Source of the DNA: Vibrio tarriae
Lineage (GTDB): Bacteria > Pseudomonadota > Gammaproteobacteria > Enterobacterales > Vibrionaceae
Direction: 5' to 3'
NCBI RefSeq assembly: GCF_002216685.1
Contig: NZ_CP022352.1
Location: 1,042,396-1,106,395, forward strand
DNA: 64,000 nucleotides
The notes below the pieces were generated by a model. The model saw nothing but the letters and a program-made list of their open reading frames with translations. It had not been told where the DNA came from and did not search any database. Positions 37,625 through 47,047 of this stretch are shown in pieces. The position numbers and the translations under genes were made by a program. Position 1 is the stretch's first letter, and every line of letters starts with the position of its first letter.

Positions 37625-37664
37625 GTTTCTTGAAGAGAGTGTTTGCTACGAATATGCTTCAAAT

Positions 37665-37693
37665 AAGAAAAAGCGCCTAAAGCGCTTTTTCTT
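37665..37693 (-). terminator. Terminator of the phnA gene
   Basis: AAGAAAAAGCGC and GCGCTTTTTCTT form a near-perfect palindrome ending both the small gene's flank and the convergent phnA gene. Confidence 0.85.
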
Positions 37694-37730
37694 ATTATCT
37701 TAATCAAGCTTTCACTCGCTCAATCATCGA

Positions 37731-38297
37731 TTATTTTTTACGGCAATACTCAGCAATGATGTACATGGTTTGGCCGTTCACCTTACCTTGAATGTGCTTT
37801 GGATCTTCGGTTAACGCGATACCGCGTACCGCAGTACCTTGTTTGATGACCATGCTTGAGCCTTTCACTGGTAGATCTTTGATGACGGTGACATCGTCAC
37901 CTTTTTTCAGCTCGACACCATTTACATCGCGTGGCTTTTCCGCATCATCGTCCATGCCAATTTCTGCCCACTTAGCGGTCTCTTCATCGAGATACATCAT
38001 ATCCAGCAGATCACGAGCCCAGCCTTCCGTTTCAGAAATACGTTTCAGTTGGCGCCATGCGAGAACCTGAACAGGTTGAACTTGGCTCCACATACTGTCA
38101 TTCAAACAACGCCAATGGTTCATATCCACCGTTTCTGGGTTTTCGATTTGCCCTTTACAGGTGTCACACAGCATCACAGCATGATCGACAGTGACGAGGG
38201 CATGCGGAGCAACCACAAAAGGAGAAAGAGGAGCAGAGGCCGCGCATAGCTCGCATTGTGATTGACAGCGTTCAAGTAAAGTTGCTTCAGTAGACAT
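37731..38297 (-). CDS. PhnA (YjdM) family zinc-ribbon protein
   Basis: About 188 residues from ATG 38297. The N-terminal zinc ribbon has CELC and CDTC pairs. The C-terminal PhnA domain has the KKGDDVTVIKDLPVKGSS and IKQGT blocks. It is named after the phosphonate locus, but the E. coli relative is not needed for phosphonate use and its role is unclear. GGTGGG precedes the start. It is longer than the 111-residue E. coli YjdM, with an insertion between ribbon and domain. Confidence 0.85.
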   Translation of the reverse strand: MSTEATLLERCQSQCELCAASAPLSPFVVAPHALVTVDHAVMLCDTCKGQIENPETVDMNHWRCLNDSMWSQVQPVQVLAWRQLKRISETEGWARDLLDMMYLDEETAKWAEIGMDDDAEKPRDVNGVELKKGDDVTVIKDLPVKGSSMVIKQGTAVRGIALTEDPKHIQGKVNGQTMYIIAEYCRKK

Positions 38298-38489
38298 AGT
38301 ACCCACCTTGTAAATAAATGTAAGCGCGTATTATCCATTTTAAACTCAGAATTTAAAGGGATATTCGGTAATTTCCGGCAAAACACCGCTTTTCTGCGCC
38401 AATCACTTGGATCAAAAAGAGTAAATTTCTGCCTCTTTTCAAGGCATTCGGTATAATGAGCATCATTTTTTTGACGACTGGATTAAAAC

Positions 38490-39572
38490 TTGGAACTGCT
38501 TTGCATTGATTACTTAGGTAAACCACTACGACTTGAAGGAACGATGGCGGGTTGGCAGCAGCTGTTTTGGAACAACATTCTGGTTGCTCAACGCCCAGCA
38601 CAAGAACAGTATGAAGGCGATATTCAACATCATTTTCAACTGACTCAAGGGGATAAAGTGTTGGATTGTGGTCTAGAGATCGCACTAACTTGGCAGCCGT
38701 TTCAGTTAAAATACCAAACCAAACTCAACGGTGAACTTGTGACACAAGGCGTTCGTAGTGAAAAGGATATTGAACGCCAAATGCCACATGAAGCCCCTAA
38801 GGTAGAACGTCAATTCAGTGTTATCGGCCTTGTTTCTTTAGCGATGAAAGCACTCAAAAGTGCCAAAATGATCAAAGTGGTCATGGCATCGGCCAGTTTG
38901 GCCGCCTACTCTTGGCTTTTTTCGTTTCAATTTGCGCTTGCCCTGATCGGTTGTTTGGTTTTCCATGAGTATGGCCATGTAAGAGCCATGAAATATTTTG
39001 GCATGAAAACCAAAGGCATCTATCTAGTGCCATTCCTTGGCGGACTCGCCCTCAGCGATGAAAAGATCAATACCCGTTGGCAAGACGTGGTGATTTCGAT
39101 CATGGGACCGTGTTTTGGTTTCCTATTGTCCTTGTTGCTCGTTGGGGTGTACTGGGTGACGGATTCCCCTTTCTGGGCGGCATTAGCAGTATTTAATGCG
39201 TTTCTTAATTTGTTTAATTTATTGCCTGTTTTACCGCTGGATGGCGGGCACATTCTCAAAAGCGTGAGCTTTTCGATGAACAGTAAAATGGGGGTAATCC
39301 TCTGCGTGCTCGCGATTATTGGTGGGATTGCGTTAAGTTACAGCTTGGGCTTAACCCTGTTTGGTTTCTTACTTTTGATGGGCGCACTAGATATTGTTTT
39401 TGAGTGGCGTCAGCGCCATCACAGCCATTTGTTACCCCTGAATCGTTATGCACAAATGGTGTCCACCGTCTGGTACTTTGCCTTAGTCAGTGGATTGATT
39501 GCCATCATCATAGGTTTTGCTTCGACAGGAGATACGTTGCTAAGCCTGCCGCTGTTGATTCTGGGCACATAA
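38490..39572 (+). CDS. Site-2 protease-like M50 membrane peptidase
   Basis: 360 residues. A soluble N-terminal part of about 110 residues comes first, then at least six membrane helices. The zinc site is HEYGH (about 157-161), and the third ligand is in PLDGGHILKS. Members cut within membranes to release regulators or remove leftover signal peptides. No PDZ domain is seen. The start is TTG at 38490 with a weak ribosome binding site, so the real start could lie a little downstream. Confidence 0.8.
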   Translation: MELLCIDYLGKPLRLEGTMAGWQQLFWNNILVAQRPAQEQYEGDIQHHFQLTQGDKVLDCGLEIALTWQPFQLKYQTKLNGELVTQGVRSEKDIERQMPHEAPKVERQFSVIGLVSLAMKALKSAKMIKVVMASASLAAYSWLFSFQFALALIGCLVFHEYGHVRAMKYFGMKTKGIYLVPFLGGLALSDEKINTRWQDVVISIMGPCFGFLLSLLLVGVYWVTDSPFWAALAVFNAFLNLFNLLPVLPLDGGHILKSVSFSMNSKMGVILCVLAIIGGIALSYSLGLTLFGFLLLMGALDIVFEWRQRHHSHLLPLNRYAQMVSTVWYFALVSGLIAIIIGFASTGDTLLSLPLLILGT

Positions 39573-39576
39573 TTAA

Positions 39577-39609
39577 AAGGAAGCCGAATGATTCACGTTC
39601 GGCCTCCTT
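39577..39609. terminator. Hairpin between M50 protease and a small gene
   Basis: AGGAAGCCGAA and TTCGGCCTCCT pair in the gap between the convergent genes. T runs are short. Confidence 0.6.
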
Positions 39610-39625
39610 AACTGTCTATTAGGCA

Positions 39626-39811
39626 TCAACGCCAGTCACTATCCCAGTAATCTCGTCCTTCAGGAGCGTAAGGCTCATCAGACCAAGGCTGCGCTTTACC
39701 GCGTAGCTGCTCCAATTGCTGTTCGAGTAAGTTGACCGTTGACAAATCTCCTTCTGAGCAAGCCACATAAATTTCTTGCTCAATGGCTTCGATGCGATCA
39801 CGAATGTTCAT
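39626..39811 (-). CDS. Small acidic protein of unknown function
   Basis: 61 residues from ATG 39811, placed by the strong AGGAGG seven bases before it. The first two thirds form one amphipathic helix (RDRIEAIEQEIYVACSEG), then an acidic, aromatic tail DYWDSDWR. I do not recognise a family. Confidence 0.6.
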   Translation of the reverse strand: MNIRDRIEAIEQEIYVACSEGDLSTVNLLEQQLEQLRGKAQPWSDEPYAPEGRDYWDSDWR

Positions 39812-39888
39812 CCAATACCTCCTGTGATGGCTCTCTGCATAGTGCATGTCAGTGATTAGGACTATGCGAAGATGGTTTTTCTCCCATC

Positions 39889-40014
39889 TATACCCTTCCT
39901 ACTTCAAGCTGTAGCGGTGTTGGCTACATTCGCTCATCCCAATCACATAGTGTATCTATGCTCATGGGGATTCACTATTTGCCGCCACCTGCAACGTCAA
40001 GTTGTTTGGGTATA
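39889..40014 (-). repeat. ERIC element, full length
   Basis: 126 bases with terminal TATACCC and GGGTATA and the ERIC core GTGTTGGCTACATTCGCTCA. This fits the 127-base Enterobacterial Repetitive Intergenic Consensus, also known in V. cholerae. It fills most of the 335-base gap between the small acidic gene and cti. The rest of the gap shows nothing else but the cti terminator. Confidence 0.85.
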
Positions 40015-40104
40015 GTGCAAGTGTAGTTCACCAGACATTGCACAGCATGCGGATATAATGAGAAAAAGAAGTTGTGTTGCTTGATACGAGGCTGGGTGTG
40101 AAAA

Positions 40105-40140
40105 AGTTTCCCCTCAAGTCTGATTTTCTTGAGGGGAAAA
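40105..40140 (-). terminator. Terminator of cti
   Basis: TTTCCCCTCAAG and CTTGAGGGGAAA form a 12-base stem. Read on the minus strand it is followed by CTTTTTC. Confidence 0.85.
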
Positions 40141-40146
40141 GAAGGG

Positions 40147-42504
40147 TTAGCGGTTTTCGAAACGGTTGTAATCGAGCAAACCAAACTCAATGGGTTGATC
40201 TTGGCGATACCATTGATGCACAAGATCGCTAAATGCCCAAAACTCGGGTGAGCTGCGGCGTACTGCAAAACGATCCAATAGGGCAACATAGTCTTGCTCT
40301 GACTTCATCGCCGCAAGGCGTTGATACAGCTCCGGGATCTGGTTTTCTTTCAGTGTTAAGTACGCCGATGGATAACTGCCGACCACTCCGCGCACTAAAG
40401 TCAAATTATCATTCTTGGGGTCGCGATTGTTCTGTTCATCAAACAAGCTCGAGATATTGGTGTGGGCATTGTTGTGGATGAGCGTAAACAGTTGCGGTTT
40501 ACCTTGTTCACTTTCAATCATCAACATCATCAATTGCGGAATGGGCAGCAAACCTTCACCACGCAGATGATCTATCTGGCGCAAAGCAAACTCATGTTCG
40601 GCTTTGAATCCCGTTTGAGTTATCACGTATCGATCACTCAATACCGGCTGTACTTGCTTGCGGAGTTTAGCAAACAGCTCCGGTTTCGGGTTATCAGTCA
40701 CATAGTTAACGCTGGTTGGCTGATCAAAGGGTTTTACGTTACGTTGCAAGAAATCGGAAAACTGTACACTTTGATTTTGGTACCAACTAGATAACTCCTG
40801 ATGGCGCATATCGCGTGGTAGCAGGGCAACAAAATTACTCTCACCCTCCATGCGCAGAAAATCCATGAACATACGGGTAATCAACTGATGACCGAAATTA
40901 CCATACACATCAAAACCAGCAACAAGCAGATAATGAATGCGCTCAAGCAGCGCATAATCCATTATCCAAGCGGTTTTGGGAGGCTCACCCACCAATCCTT
41001 GCACGACAGATGCACTATCGAAATGGCGGAAAATCGTTAATGCGGCATTAGGGTTTGTGCCCGCTCCATCCCAAATGATGTCCGTGGTAAGGTGCGTACC
41101 ATTTTTAAACCATTGATTAATAAATTCAGATTTTGCTTCGAGATAACGGCTTTGTTGTAGCGAATAACGTACCCAGTTACTCAGCGGCAGTGCCGTATTC
41201 TCTTGTTCTGCAGGTAGCTTCAAATTGTCGACTTGTGAGCGATAGAATTCGTTTACTTCTGGAAGATCGGCTTTCTCCGGATCGAGGAAGAAGACCCAGA
41301 ATCTATCGTTAATCACATTCAGCGCCAACTGGCCTCGACACACTGGGCCTTTGATAAAGGCCATCACCGTATTTTGCGCATTATCGAGCAAGAACTTAAA
41401 GCGCGCTTTAACGGGAAGGTCGATGAACGCGGACATCGGGTTTGCGGCAATATCCGGACGATAACTTGGAAGCTCGGCAACCTCATAATCCGCATCAATA
41501 AACCAGAGTTTCCAGTTGGCAATTCGTTGCTTGTGGAGTGCGAAAGGCATGTGGGTTTTATCGACAATCGTCTCTTGTTCTGGCACAAGGCGATAATAGA
41601 CTCGCTCAACGCTCGGGTCATCGTACGGACGACGCGTCACGATTCGTTTTACAGGCTCACCCGGCGGAGTACTGGACCGGATGAGTTTAAAGAAACGAGG
41701 CCGCTCCTGCGCTATTTCTGAAAAGTACAGATGTGAGAGGAATAGATGCTCGTAGATATAGCGTGCTGCGAGCTGATTTTTACGCGAGCTGTGATTCAAC
41801 AAGGCTTCGTATTCCGTAACCAAAGCTTGTTCTTGCGCACTCAGCGGGAGCGCTTGATTCATCACAGCTCCCTCTTGTAGCCAAGAGAGCAGGGTAGCGT
41901 ACTCCTTGGGTGATAAATTCGGCATACCAAAGGGCATTCCCCAATTAGGATTCACTTGTTCGAAGTGATCCATTTCGTTGATCGTTGGGCAGGTTTGCTC
42001 ACGATCAATAGAAAAATCAAATCCTTGTAACTGATCTTGCTGTGGCAGTGGATGACGCTCTTTCTGCATCAGCAAACGTGCCATCACCCCAGCATCAAGA
42101 TTGGCTTGCGCGGTTTGATCTCGTTCATTCAGCACGGGATGAAAACCAGCAGCTCGCCACTCTTGGGTTAACTGAGCATCTTCGTAGAGACGAGTTGGAG
42201 TGGCTGCCGTCAGCCGGGTTCCCTGATAAACCAACGCTTTGCTCGCCCCGCGATTAATGCCTTCAGCCGAGGTCATTTTGAGCTGACAGGGGGCATCGTA
42301 ACAGGCGTGACAGACTACACAGCGGTTATCTAAGATGGGTTTTACTTCGTTTAAAAAATGCTGAGCTTGGCTAGAGTGCAAGGGCAATTGTCGCTCTCGT
42401 ACCTGCTCTGTTCCAAAGAGCTGATCATAGTTGATGCCTGCGTACATGGCGCAACCAGAGAAAATCGTAGCCAGCAGCAACAGAATCGAAGATTTGAAAT
42501 TCAT
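40147..42504 (-). CDS. cti: Fatty acid cis/trans isomerase
   Basis: About 785 residues from ATG 42504. A lipoprotein-like signal (LLLLATIFSGC) leads to the periplasm. Next comes the heme-binding CVVCH near residue 65, as in Pseudomonas and Vibrio Cti. The enzyme turns cis into trans double bonds in membrane fatty acids, stiffening the membrane under heat or solvents. The full-length match includes the PNWGMPFGMPNLS block. Reading stays open 22 codons upstream, but those add no signal-like sequence. It is transcribed alone. Confidence 0.9.
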   Translation of the reverse strand: MNFKSSILLLLATIFSGCAMYAGINYDQLFGTEQVRERQLPLHSSQAQHFLNEVKPILDNRCVVCHACYDAPCQLKMTSAEGINRGASKALVYQGTRLTAATPTRLYEDAQLTQEWRAAGFHPVLNERDQTAQANLDAGVMARLLMQKERHPLPQQDQLQGFDFSIDREQTCPTINEMDHFEQVNPNWGMPFGMPNLSPKEYATLLSWLQEGAVMNQALPLSAQEQALVTEYEALLNHSSRKNQLAARYIYEHLFLSHLYFSEIAQERPRFFKLIRSSTPPGEPVKRIVTRRPYDDPSVERVYYRLVPEQETIVDKTHMPFALHKQRIANWKLWFIDADYEVAELPSYRPDIAANPMSAFIDLPVKARFKFLLDNAQNTVMAFIKGPVCRGQLALNVINDRFWVFFLDPEKADLPEVNEFYRSQVDNLKLPAEQENTALPLSNWVRYSLQQSRYLEAKSEFINQWFKNGTHLTTDIIWDGAGTNPNAALTIFRHFDSASVVQGLVGEPPKTAWIMDYALLERIHYLLVAGFDVYGNFGHQLITRMFMDFLRMEGESNFVALLPRDMRHQELSSWYQNQSVQFSDFLQRNVKPFDQPTSVNYVTDNPKPELFAKLRKQVQPVLSDRYVITQTGFKAEHEFALRQIDHLRGEGLLPIPQLMMLMIESEQGKPQLFTLIHNNAHTNISSLFDEQNNRDPKNDNLTLVRGVVGSYPSAYLTLKENQIPELYQRLAAMKSEQDYVALLDRFAVRRSSPEFWAFSDLVHQWYRQDQPIEFGLLDYNRFENR

Positions 42505-42608
42505 AATGACAAAGTTCAAGAAGAGAATGGGTGAATTAAAGCAAAGGAAGAGGGGAGATGTCCAACTCACGGTGCACTTTCATTCCGCTTGCTTTAAAGA
42601 AACAAGTG

Positions 42609-42804
42609 TATACCCAAACCACTTGGAGTTGCAGGTAGCTGCAAGTGAGTGACAAATTTGTCTGGAACAAATTTGCACAGCCATCGGCTGGCCTTTGGTG
42701 AGAGCCAAGGATGGCTCTCATAATCCCCATGAGCATAGGCAAACTATGTGATTGGGGTGAACGAACGTAGCCAACACCGCTGCGCTTCAAGTCGGAAGGG
42801 GATA
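42609..42804 (+). repeat. ERIC element with internal insertion
   Basis: 196 bases. The ends (TATACCC and GGGGATA) and the core GGGGTGAACGAACGTAGCCAAC match the ERIC copy at 39889 in the other orientation. An extra block of about 70 bases, with its own inverted repeats, sits after the left third. Long ERIC variants with inserts near 70 bases are known in other genera. Confidence 0.8.
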
Positions 42805-42811
42805 GAAATGC

Positions 42812-42838
42812 AAATAGCCTGACTGGGTCAGGCTATTT
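42812..42838 (-). terminator. Terminator of the MFS transporter gene
   Basis: AAATAGCCTGAC and TCAGGCTATTT form a strong stem just past the transporter stop codon. Confidence 0.85.
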
Positions 42839-42857
42839 ATATAAAAGCTAACGCTGC

Positions 42858-44090
42858 TTAGGCGGTTTGCAACTGAGCCACTTTCTCCGCTGAAATAGGC
42901 TTGGTGATCAGAGCAAGAAGGATACACACGGCCATCATTGCTGCGGAAATGGTGTATGCCAAGTTGTAGCCGCCACCATGAGTCATTGAGTAACCCACGA
43001 CTGCCGCACCAATCGCGCCACCAATGCCCCATGAAGTGTAGAGTACGCCATAGTTGGTGCCGTAATTTTTCAAACCATAGAATTCTGCCGTGATCGATGG
43101 GAACACCGCCAGTAGCGTACCGTAACCAACCGCGGCAATCGCCGTGCCGATGATTAAGGTGAATTCTGAGTCAAATGTGGCGAACAACACCATGTTTCCA
43201 CCTTGCAGCAAAAATGCCAGCAGCAAAGTACGCACGCCACCAATTTTATCTGACAAGATACCCGCAGCAACGCGGCCGCCTGAGTTGAAAATCGCCAAGA
43301 TTGAAGCAAGGTATACCGCGTTCGGTAGGTTTGCTTGCACGCTAGCGATGTTCGTGATGTTACCGATGATCATCAAACCAACAGAAGCGGCAAGAGCATA
43401 CATCAGCCACAATGCATAAAACTGAGGTGTTTTCAGCATGGCTTTCCAGCTTAAGTTGGCGACTTTGGCAACTACTTTTGCTTCTTGACCGGCTTTCAGT
43501 TTCGGCTCAGCCGGCACATAACCCGCTGAAGGGTTGTTAATCGTACAGGCGAGCGGTACCGCAATTACCAGTACACCCGCGCCCAGAATCATAAAGCTGG
43601 TTTGAATGCCTAAGTGAGTAATCAAGGCTGATGTCAGTGGTGCAAGATAAATCGCTGCCAGACCAAAACCCGCTGCAATCAGGCCATTTACCATGCCTTT
43701 TTTACTTGGGTGGAACCACTTCATAGCGGATGGGGAGAGGCAAGCATAGCCAAAACCGATACCTGCCCCCGTCATCACGCCGAAGGTGAGATTGAGCATC
43801 AAAACAGAAGAAGCAAAACCTGAGGCAATCATGCCTAAACCCGTTAAGGTGGTACCTAAAATCAGGATATTACGTGGACCCATGCGGTCTTGCAGAATGC
43901 CAGCAACTAAAAGACAGACAGAAAAAGCGATGGTTGCAATAGCATAAGGGGAAGAGGCATCCGCTGCACTCCAGCCAAAGTCGGTGACTAGGGCTTTATT
44001 AAAAACGCTCCAGGCATAAAGAATGCCAAGACAAAGGTTGATACAGAAACCCGCCAGCAGAATGCGCATAGCTTTATCAATCTTGCTCAT
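42858..44090 (-). CDS. MFS transporter, oxalate/formate antiporter type
   Basis: 410 residues and twelve membrane helices. The N-terminal half opens with GFCINLCLGILYAWSVF, typical of the OFA family (oxalate/formate antiporter and E. coli YhjX), and the loop DRMGPRN is the MFS loop 2-3 signature. Members carry small carboxylates such as oxalate, formate, lactate or pyruvate. The substrate here is not determined. It stands alone with a long promoter gap upstream. Confidence 0.85.
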   Translation of the reverse strand: MSKIDKAMRILLAGFCINLCLGILYAWSVFNKALVTDFGWSAADASSPYAIATIAFSVCLLVAGILQDRMGPRNILILGTTLTGLGMIASGFASSVLMLNLTFGVMTGAGIGFGYACLSPSAMKWFHPSKKGMVNGLIAAGFGLAAIYLAPLTSALITHLGIQTSFMILGAGVLVIAVPLACTINNPSAGYVPAEPKLKAGQEAKVVAKVANLSWKAMLKTPQFYALWLMYALAASVGLMIIGNITNIASVQANLPNAVYLASILAIFNSGGRVAAGILSDKIGGVRTLLLAFLLQGGNMVLFATFDSEFTLIIGTAIAAVGYGTLLAVFPSITAEFYGLKNYGTNYGVLYTSWGIGGAIGAAVVGYSMTHGGGYNLAYTISAAMMAVCILLALITKPISAEKVAQLQTA

Positions 44091-44511
44091 TATTTGTGAT
44101 ACTCAGTAAAAATTAGGATAGACAACCCCGTTATCTGGGGTATTTGTTCAAAATAACTTTGCAAAATTCAACAATTCTGGCAAAGCGCGCGGATTATAAC
44201 CAATAGCCTTGTGATTGGAATCACTTTTTAAGTGCAGATAAAAAATAAATTTTACTTGTTTCGCCACTGTTGTATTTGTGAATAAACATGGTGGTTTTTG
44301 GTGAGTCACCGAGTCATTCAACATAATGAATCATCGATTAATATTAAGCGGGATTGATGTTAGCTGTTTGTTTATAACTATATGTTTATTAAATGGTTTA
44401 ACCAAAAAATAAAGTACTCAGTCAAAATAGAGTTAATTCTCTTTTTGCCCCCTTCAAAATCGGGAAAAAGCCTCTACTATCGCCCACCATTTCAAATGAG
44501 TGGAGATTAAT
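44091..44511. other. AT-rich divergent promoter gap
   Basis: 421 bases between the transporter gene and the DUF3332 gene. An imperfect palindrome around GTCATTCAACATAATGAATC (near 44310-44330) could be an operator. No gene or RNA is seen. Confidence 0.4.
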
Positions 44512-45054
44512 ATGAATCAGAAAGCATTAAAGATGGCGCTTATCGCCGGATTGGGCGTAACTTCCCTAACAGGATGCATGGGGCAAATGGCTGCGACTGG
44601 ACTGGTCAATAAATTCAATTTAGAAGTGGTGGATAACCGCTACGCGCGTGAAGGCCTGTTTTTACTACTTTCACCGGTATATGGTTTAACCAGCACAGCA
44701 GATCTGTTTATTTTTAACTCAATTGAGTTCTGGACCGGTAAAAACCCAATTTCAGGAAAATCGCCAGCGGTTGTTGATATTCCTGCTAAAGCGATTATCA
44801 AAGTCAATGATCAGTTGGATCGTTCTTTGACAGAAGCACCACTGCAAACTCAAGTGCGCCCGATCGAAAAAGCGACGCTACAGCAACTGGATTCGCATAC
44901 GTTGCAGATGGAAGTGACCTATGTCGATGGTACTCATAAAGTATTGCGTGGCGAAAAAGGTCTGGATGAGGTCACTTTTTATCTTGATGGTGAACTCTTT
45001 ACCGTAGTTAGCCAACAAGAGTTGAATGCTTATATCGAGGCAAGTCAAATCTAA
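44512..45054 (+). CDS. DUF3332 lipoprotein
   Basis: 180 residues from ATG 44512, preceded by GTGGAGA. The signal ends in the lipobox LTGC. The body has the FLLLSPVYGLTSTADLFIFN block that marks DUF3332, followed by a hydrophilic C-terminal half. The family is of unknown function, found in vibrios and other bacteria. It is probably membrane-anchored in the envelope. Confidence 0.75.
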   Translation: MNQKALKMALIAGLGVTSLTGCMGQMAATGLVNKFNLEVVDNRYAREGLFLLLSPVYGLTSTADLFIFNSIEFWTGKNPISGKSPAVVDIPAKAIIKVNDQLDRSLTEAPLQTQVRPIEKATLQQLDSHTLQMEVTYVDGTHKVLRGEKGLDEVTFYLDGELFTVVSQQELNAYIEASQI

Positions 45055-45367
45055 TCATTTGATTAGTAAATTTGATTAGTAAATGGTTTGGAGCAAGTTA
45101 TACGTGAAGCCAAAGCGCGCGCAGTATATCTGCTGCAATAAATGATGACTAAGAGCCAAGGAAGGTTCATATCCAGTGGATGTGCGAGAAAAAAGATCAC
45201 CCATAATCAAAAGGTTGCTTTTTACGTTGCAATAAAATCTTTCATTTAGTCGATACTGATCGTTTGTATTCCCCTGCTGTCAGCGCCATACTTTCTATTC
45301 ACCTGCTTTCATTCAATACTGGCCACCGTCATCGCCCAATAATGTGACTTACAAAGGATATGAGCGA
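45055..45367 (+). other. Gap with a 13-base tandem duplication
   Basis: 313 bases. Directly after the DUF3332 stop, TTTGATTAGTAAA occurs twice in a row (45058-45083). The remainder should contain the promoter of the diguanylate cyclase gene. Nothing else is clear. Confidence 0.5.
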
Positions 45368-46753
45368 ATGGATCATCGCTTTTCGACCAAACTGTTTCTG
45401 TTTCTCATGATTGCTTGGCCGCTTTTATTTGGATCAATGAGTGAGGCTGTAGAGCGCCAAACCTTGACTATTGCCAACTCAAAAGCATGGAACCCCTATT
45501 CTTATTTAGATGAACAGGGGCAGCCTTCTGGCATATTGATTGATTTTTGGTTGGCTTTTGGTGAAGCGAATCATGTCGATATTGAATTCCAACTGATGGA
45601 TTGGAATGATTCCCTAGAAGCGGTGAAGCTTGGCAAAGCCGATATTCAAGCTGGTTTGATCCGTTCTCCTTCGAGGTTGGTGTATCTCGATTTTGCAGAA
45701 CCTTTACTGAAAATCGATACACAACTCTACGTACACCGCAAACTCTTGGGTGATGAACTGGATACGCTTCTAACGGGAACCGCCGAGGTCTCATTTGGTG
45801 TAGTAAAAGGGGGATTCGAACAAGAGTTTATGCAACGAGAATATCCTCAGCTCAAATTGATTGAGTACGCCAACAATGAACTGATGATGTCTGCTGCAAA
45901 ACGTGAGGAATTAGACGGGTTTGTCGCGGATACTCAGGTAGCCAATTTCTACATAGTGATTTCCAATGGAACAAAAGATTTTACACCAGTGAAATTTCTT
46001 TATTCAGAGGAATTACGTCCTGCTGTGGCCAAAGGTAATGCTGATTTATTAGAGCAAGTGGAGCAGGGGTTTGCACAATTAAGTAGTAATGAGAAAAACC
46101 GTATTTTAAGCCGCTGGGTTCATATTGAAACCATTTATCCACGCTACTTAATGCCAATTTTGGTTTCTGGTATCTTGCTCAGCGTCATCATCTATACTTT
46201 TCAATTAAGACGTACTGTTCGATTACGAACGAAGCAACTCGAAGAAGCCAACCAAAAACTCTCCTATTTAGCGAAAACGGATAGCTTGACGGATATTGCT
46301 AACCGCCGTTCGTTTTTTGAATATCTTGAAGCAGAACAAGCGCGAGCAGGCAGCTTAACACTGATGGTCTTTGATATTGATGATTTCAAAACGGTTAACG
46401 ATCAGTTTGGCCATGGCGAGGGAGATAACGCCATCTGTTTCGTCGTTGGGTGTGTGCGACAAGCTTTAGCATCGGATACCTACTTTGCAAGGATTGGTGG
46501 TGAAGAGTTTGCTATTGTAGCGCGTGGTAAAAATGCCGAAGAGTCGCAACACTTAGCTGAGCGAATTTGCCAACGAGTAGCAGAAAACAAGTGGGTTGTG
46601 AATGCCCAACACTCTCTTTCGCTCACCATCAGCCTTGGTTGTGCATTTTACCTACACCCAACTCAACCATTCAGTTTGCATGATGCTGATAGCTTGATGT
46701 ATGAAAGTAAGCGCAATGGAAAGAACCAAGTTATCTTTCGCACATGGTCATAA
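45368..46753 (+). CDS. Diguanylate cyclase with periplasmic solute-binding sensor domain
   Basis: 461 residues from ATG 45368, preceded by AAAGGA. A signal peptide or first helix at 8-25 is followed by a SBP_bac_3-type domain (about 30-255), which binds an amino acid or similar ligand in the periplasm. A membrane helix lies near 262-282, then a short coiled coil and a GGDEF domain with the active-site RIGGEEF. The inhibitory RxxD site five residues before is LASD here, so product inhibition is probably lost. It would turn a periplasmic signal into c-di-GMP. Confidence 0.9.
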   Translation: MDHRFSTKLFLFLMIAWPLLFGSMSEAVERQTLTIANSKAWNPYSYLDEQGQPSGILIDFWLAFGEANHVDIEFQLMDWNDSLEAVKLGKADIQAGLIRSPSRLVYLDFAEPLLKIDTQLYVHRKLLGDELDTLLTGTAEVSFGVVKGGFEQEFMQREYPQLKLIEYANNELMMSAAKREELDGFVADTQVANFYIVISNGTKDFTPVKFLYSEELRPAVAKGNADLLEQVEQGFAQLSSNEKNRILSRWVHIETIYPRYLMPILVSGILLSVIIYTFQLRRTVRLRTKQLEEANQKLSYLAKTDSLTDIANRRSFFEYLEAEQARAGSLTLMVFDIDDFKTVNDQFGHGEGDNAICFVVGCVRQALASDTYFARIGGEEFAIVARGKNAEESQHLAERICQRVAENKWVVNAQHSLSLTISLGCAFYLHPTQPFSLHDADSLMYESKRNGKNQVIFRTWS

Positions 46754-46875
46754 CTGCACTCTTTTTAGTCGAAAATTGGATGATTTGTGCAACTCATAAT
46801 CAAACGGCATGCAAATGATTAAAAAGGGGTTTTCTTTTCGTAAGAGTGTGGCATAGTAGCGACGTCTCTTCGATG

Positions 46876-46951
<76 letters not shown>

Positions 46952-47047
46952 ATATCCTGCACGTTACCTCATATCTACCAACGTACAATAGCCTGAATAA
47001 ATCAAAAAGCTTAAGTTAACTTCGTGCATTTTGTTACGAGGTAAATT

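Noticed and set aside
40233..42257. Several plus-strand open frames opposite cti
   Set aside because: They follow the codon shadow of cti and have no start signals or recognisable domains.
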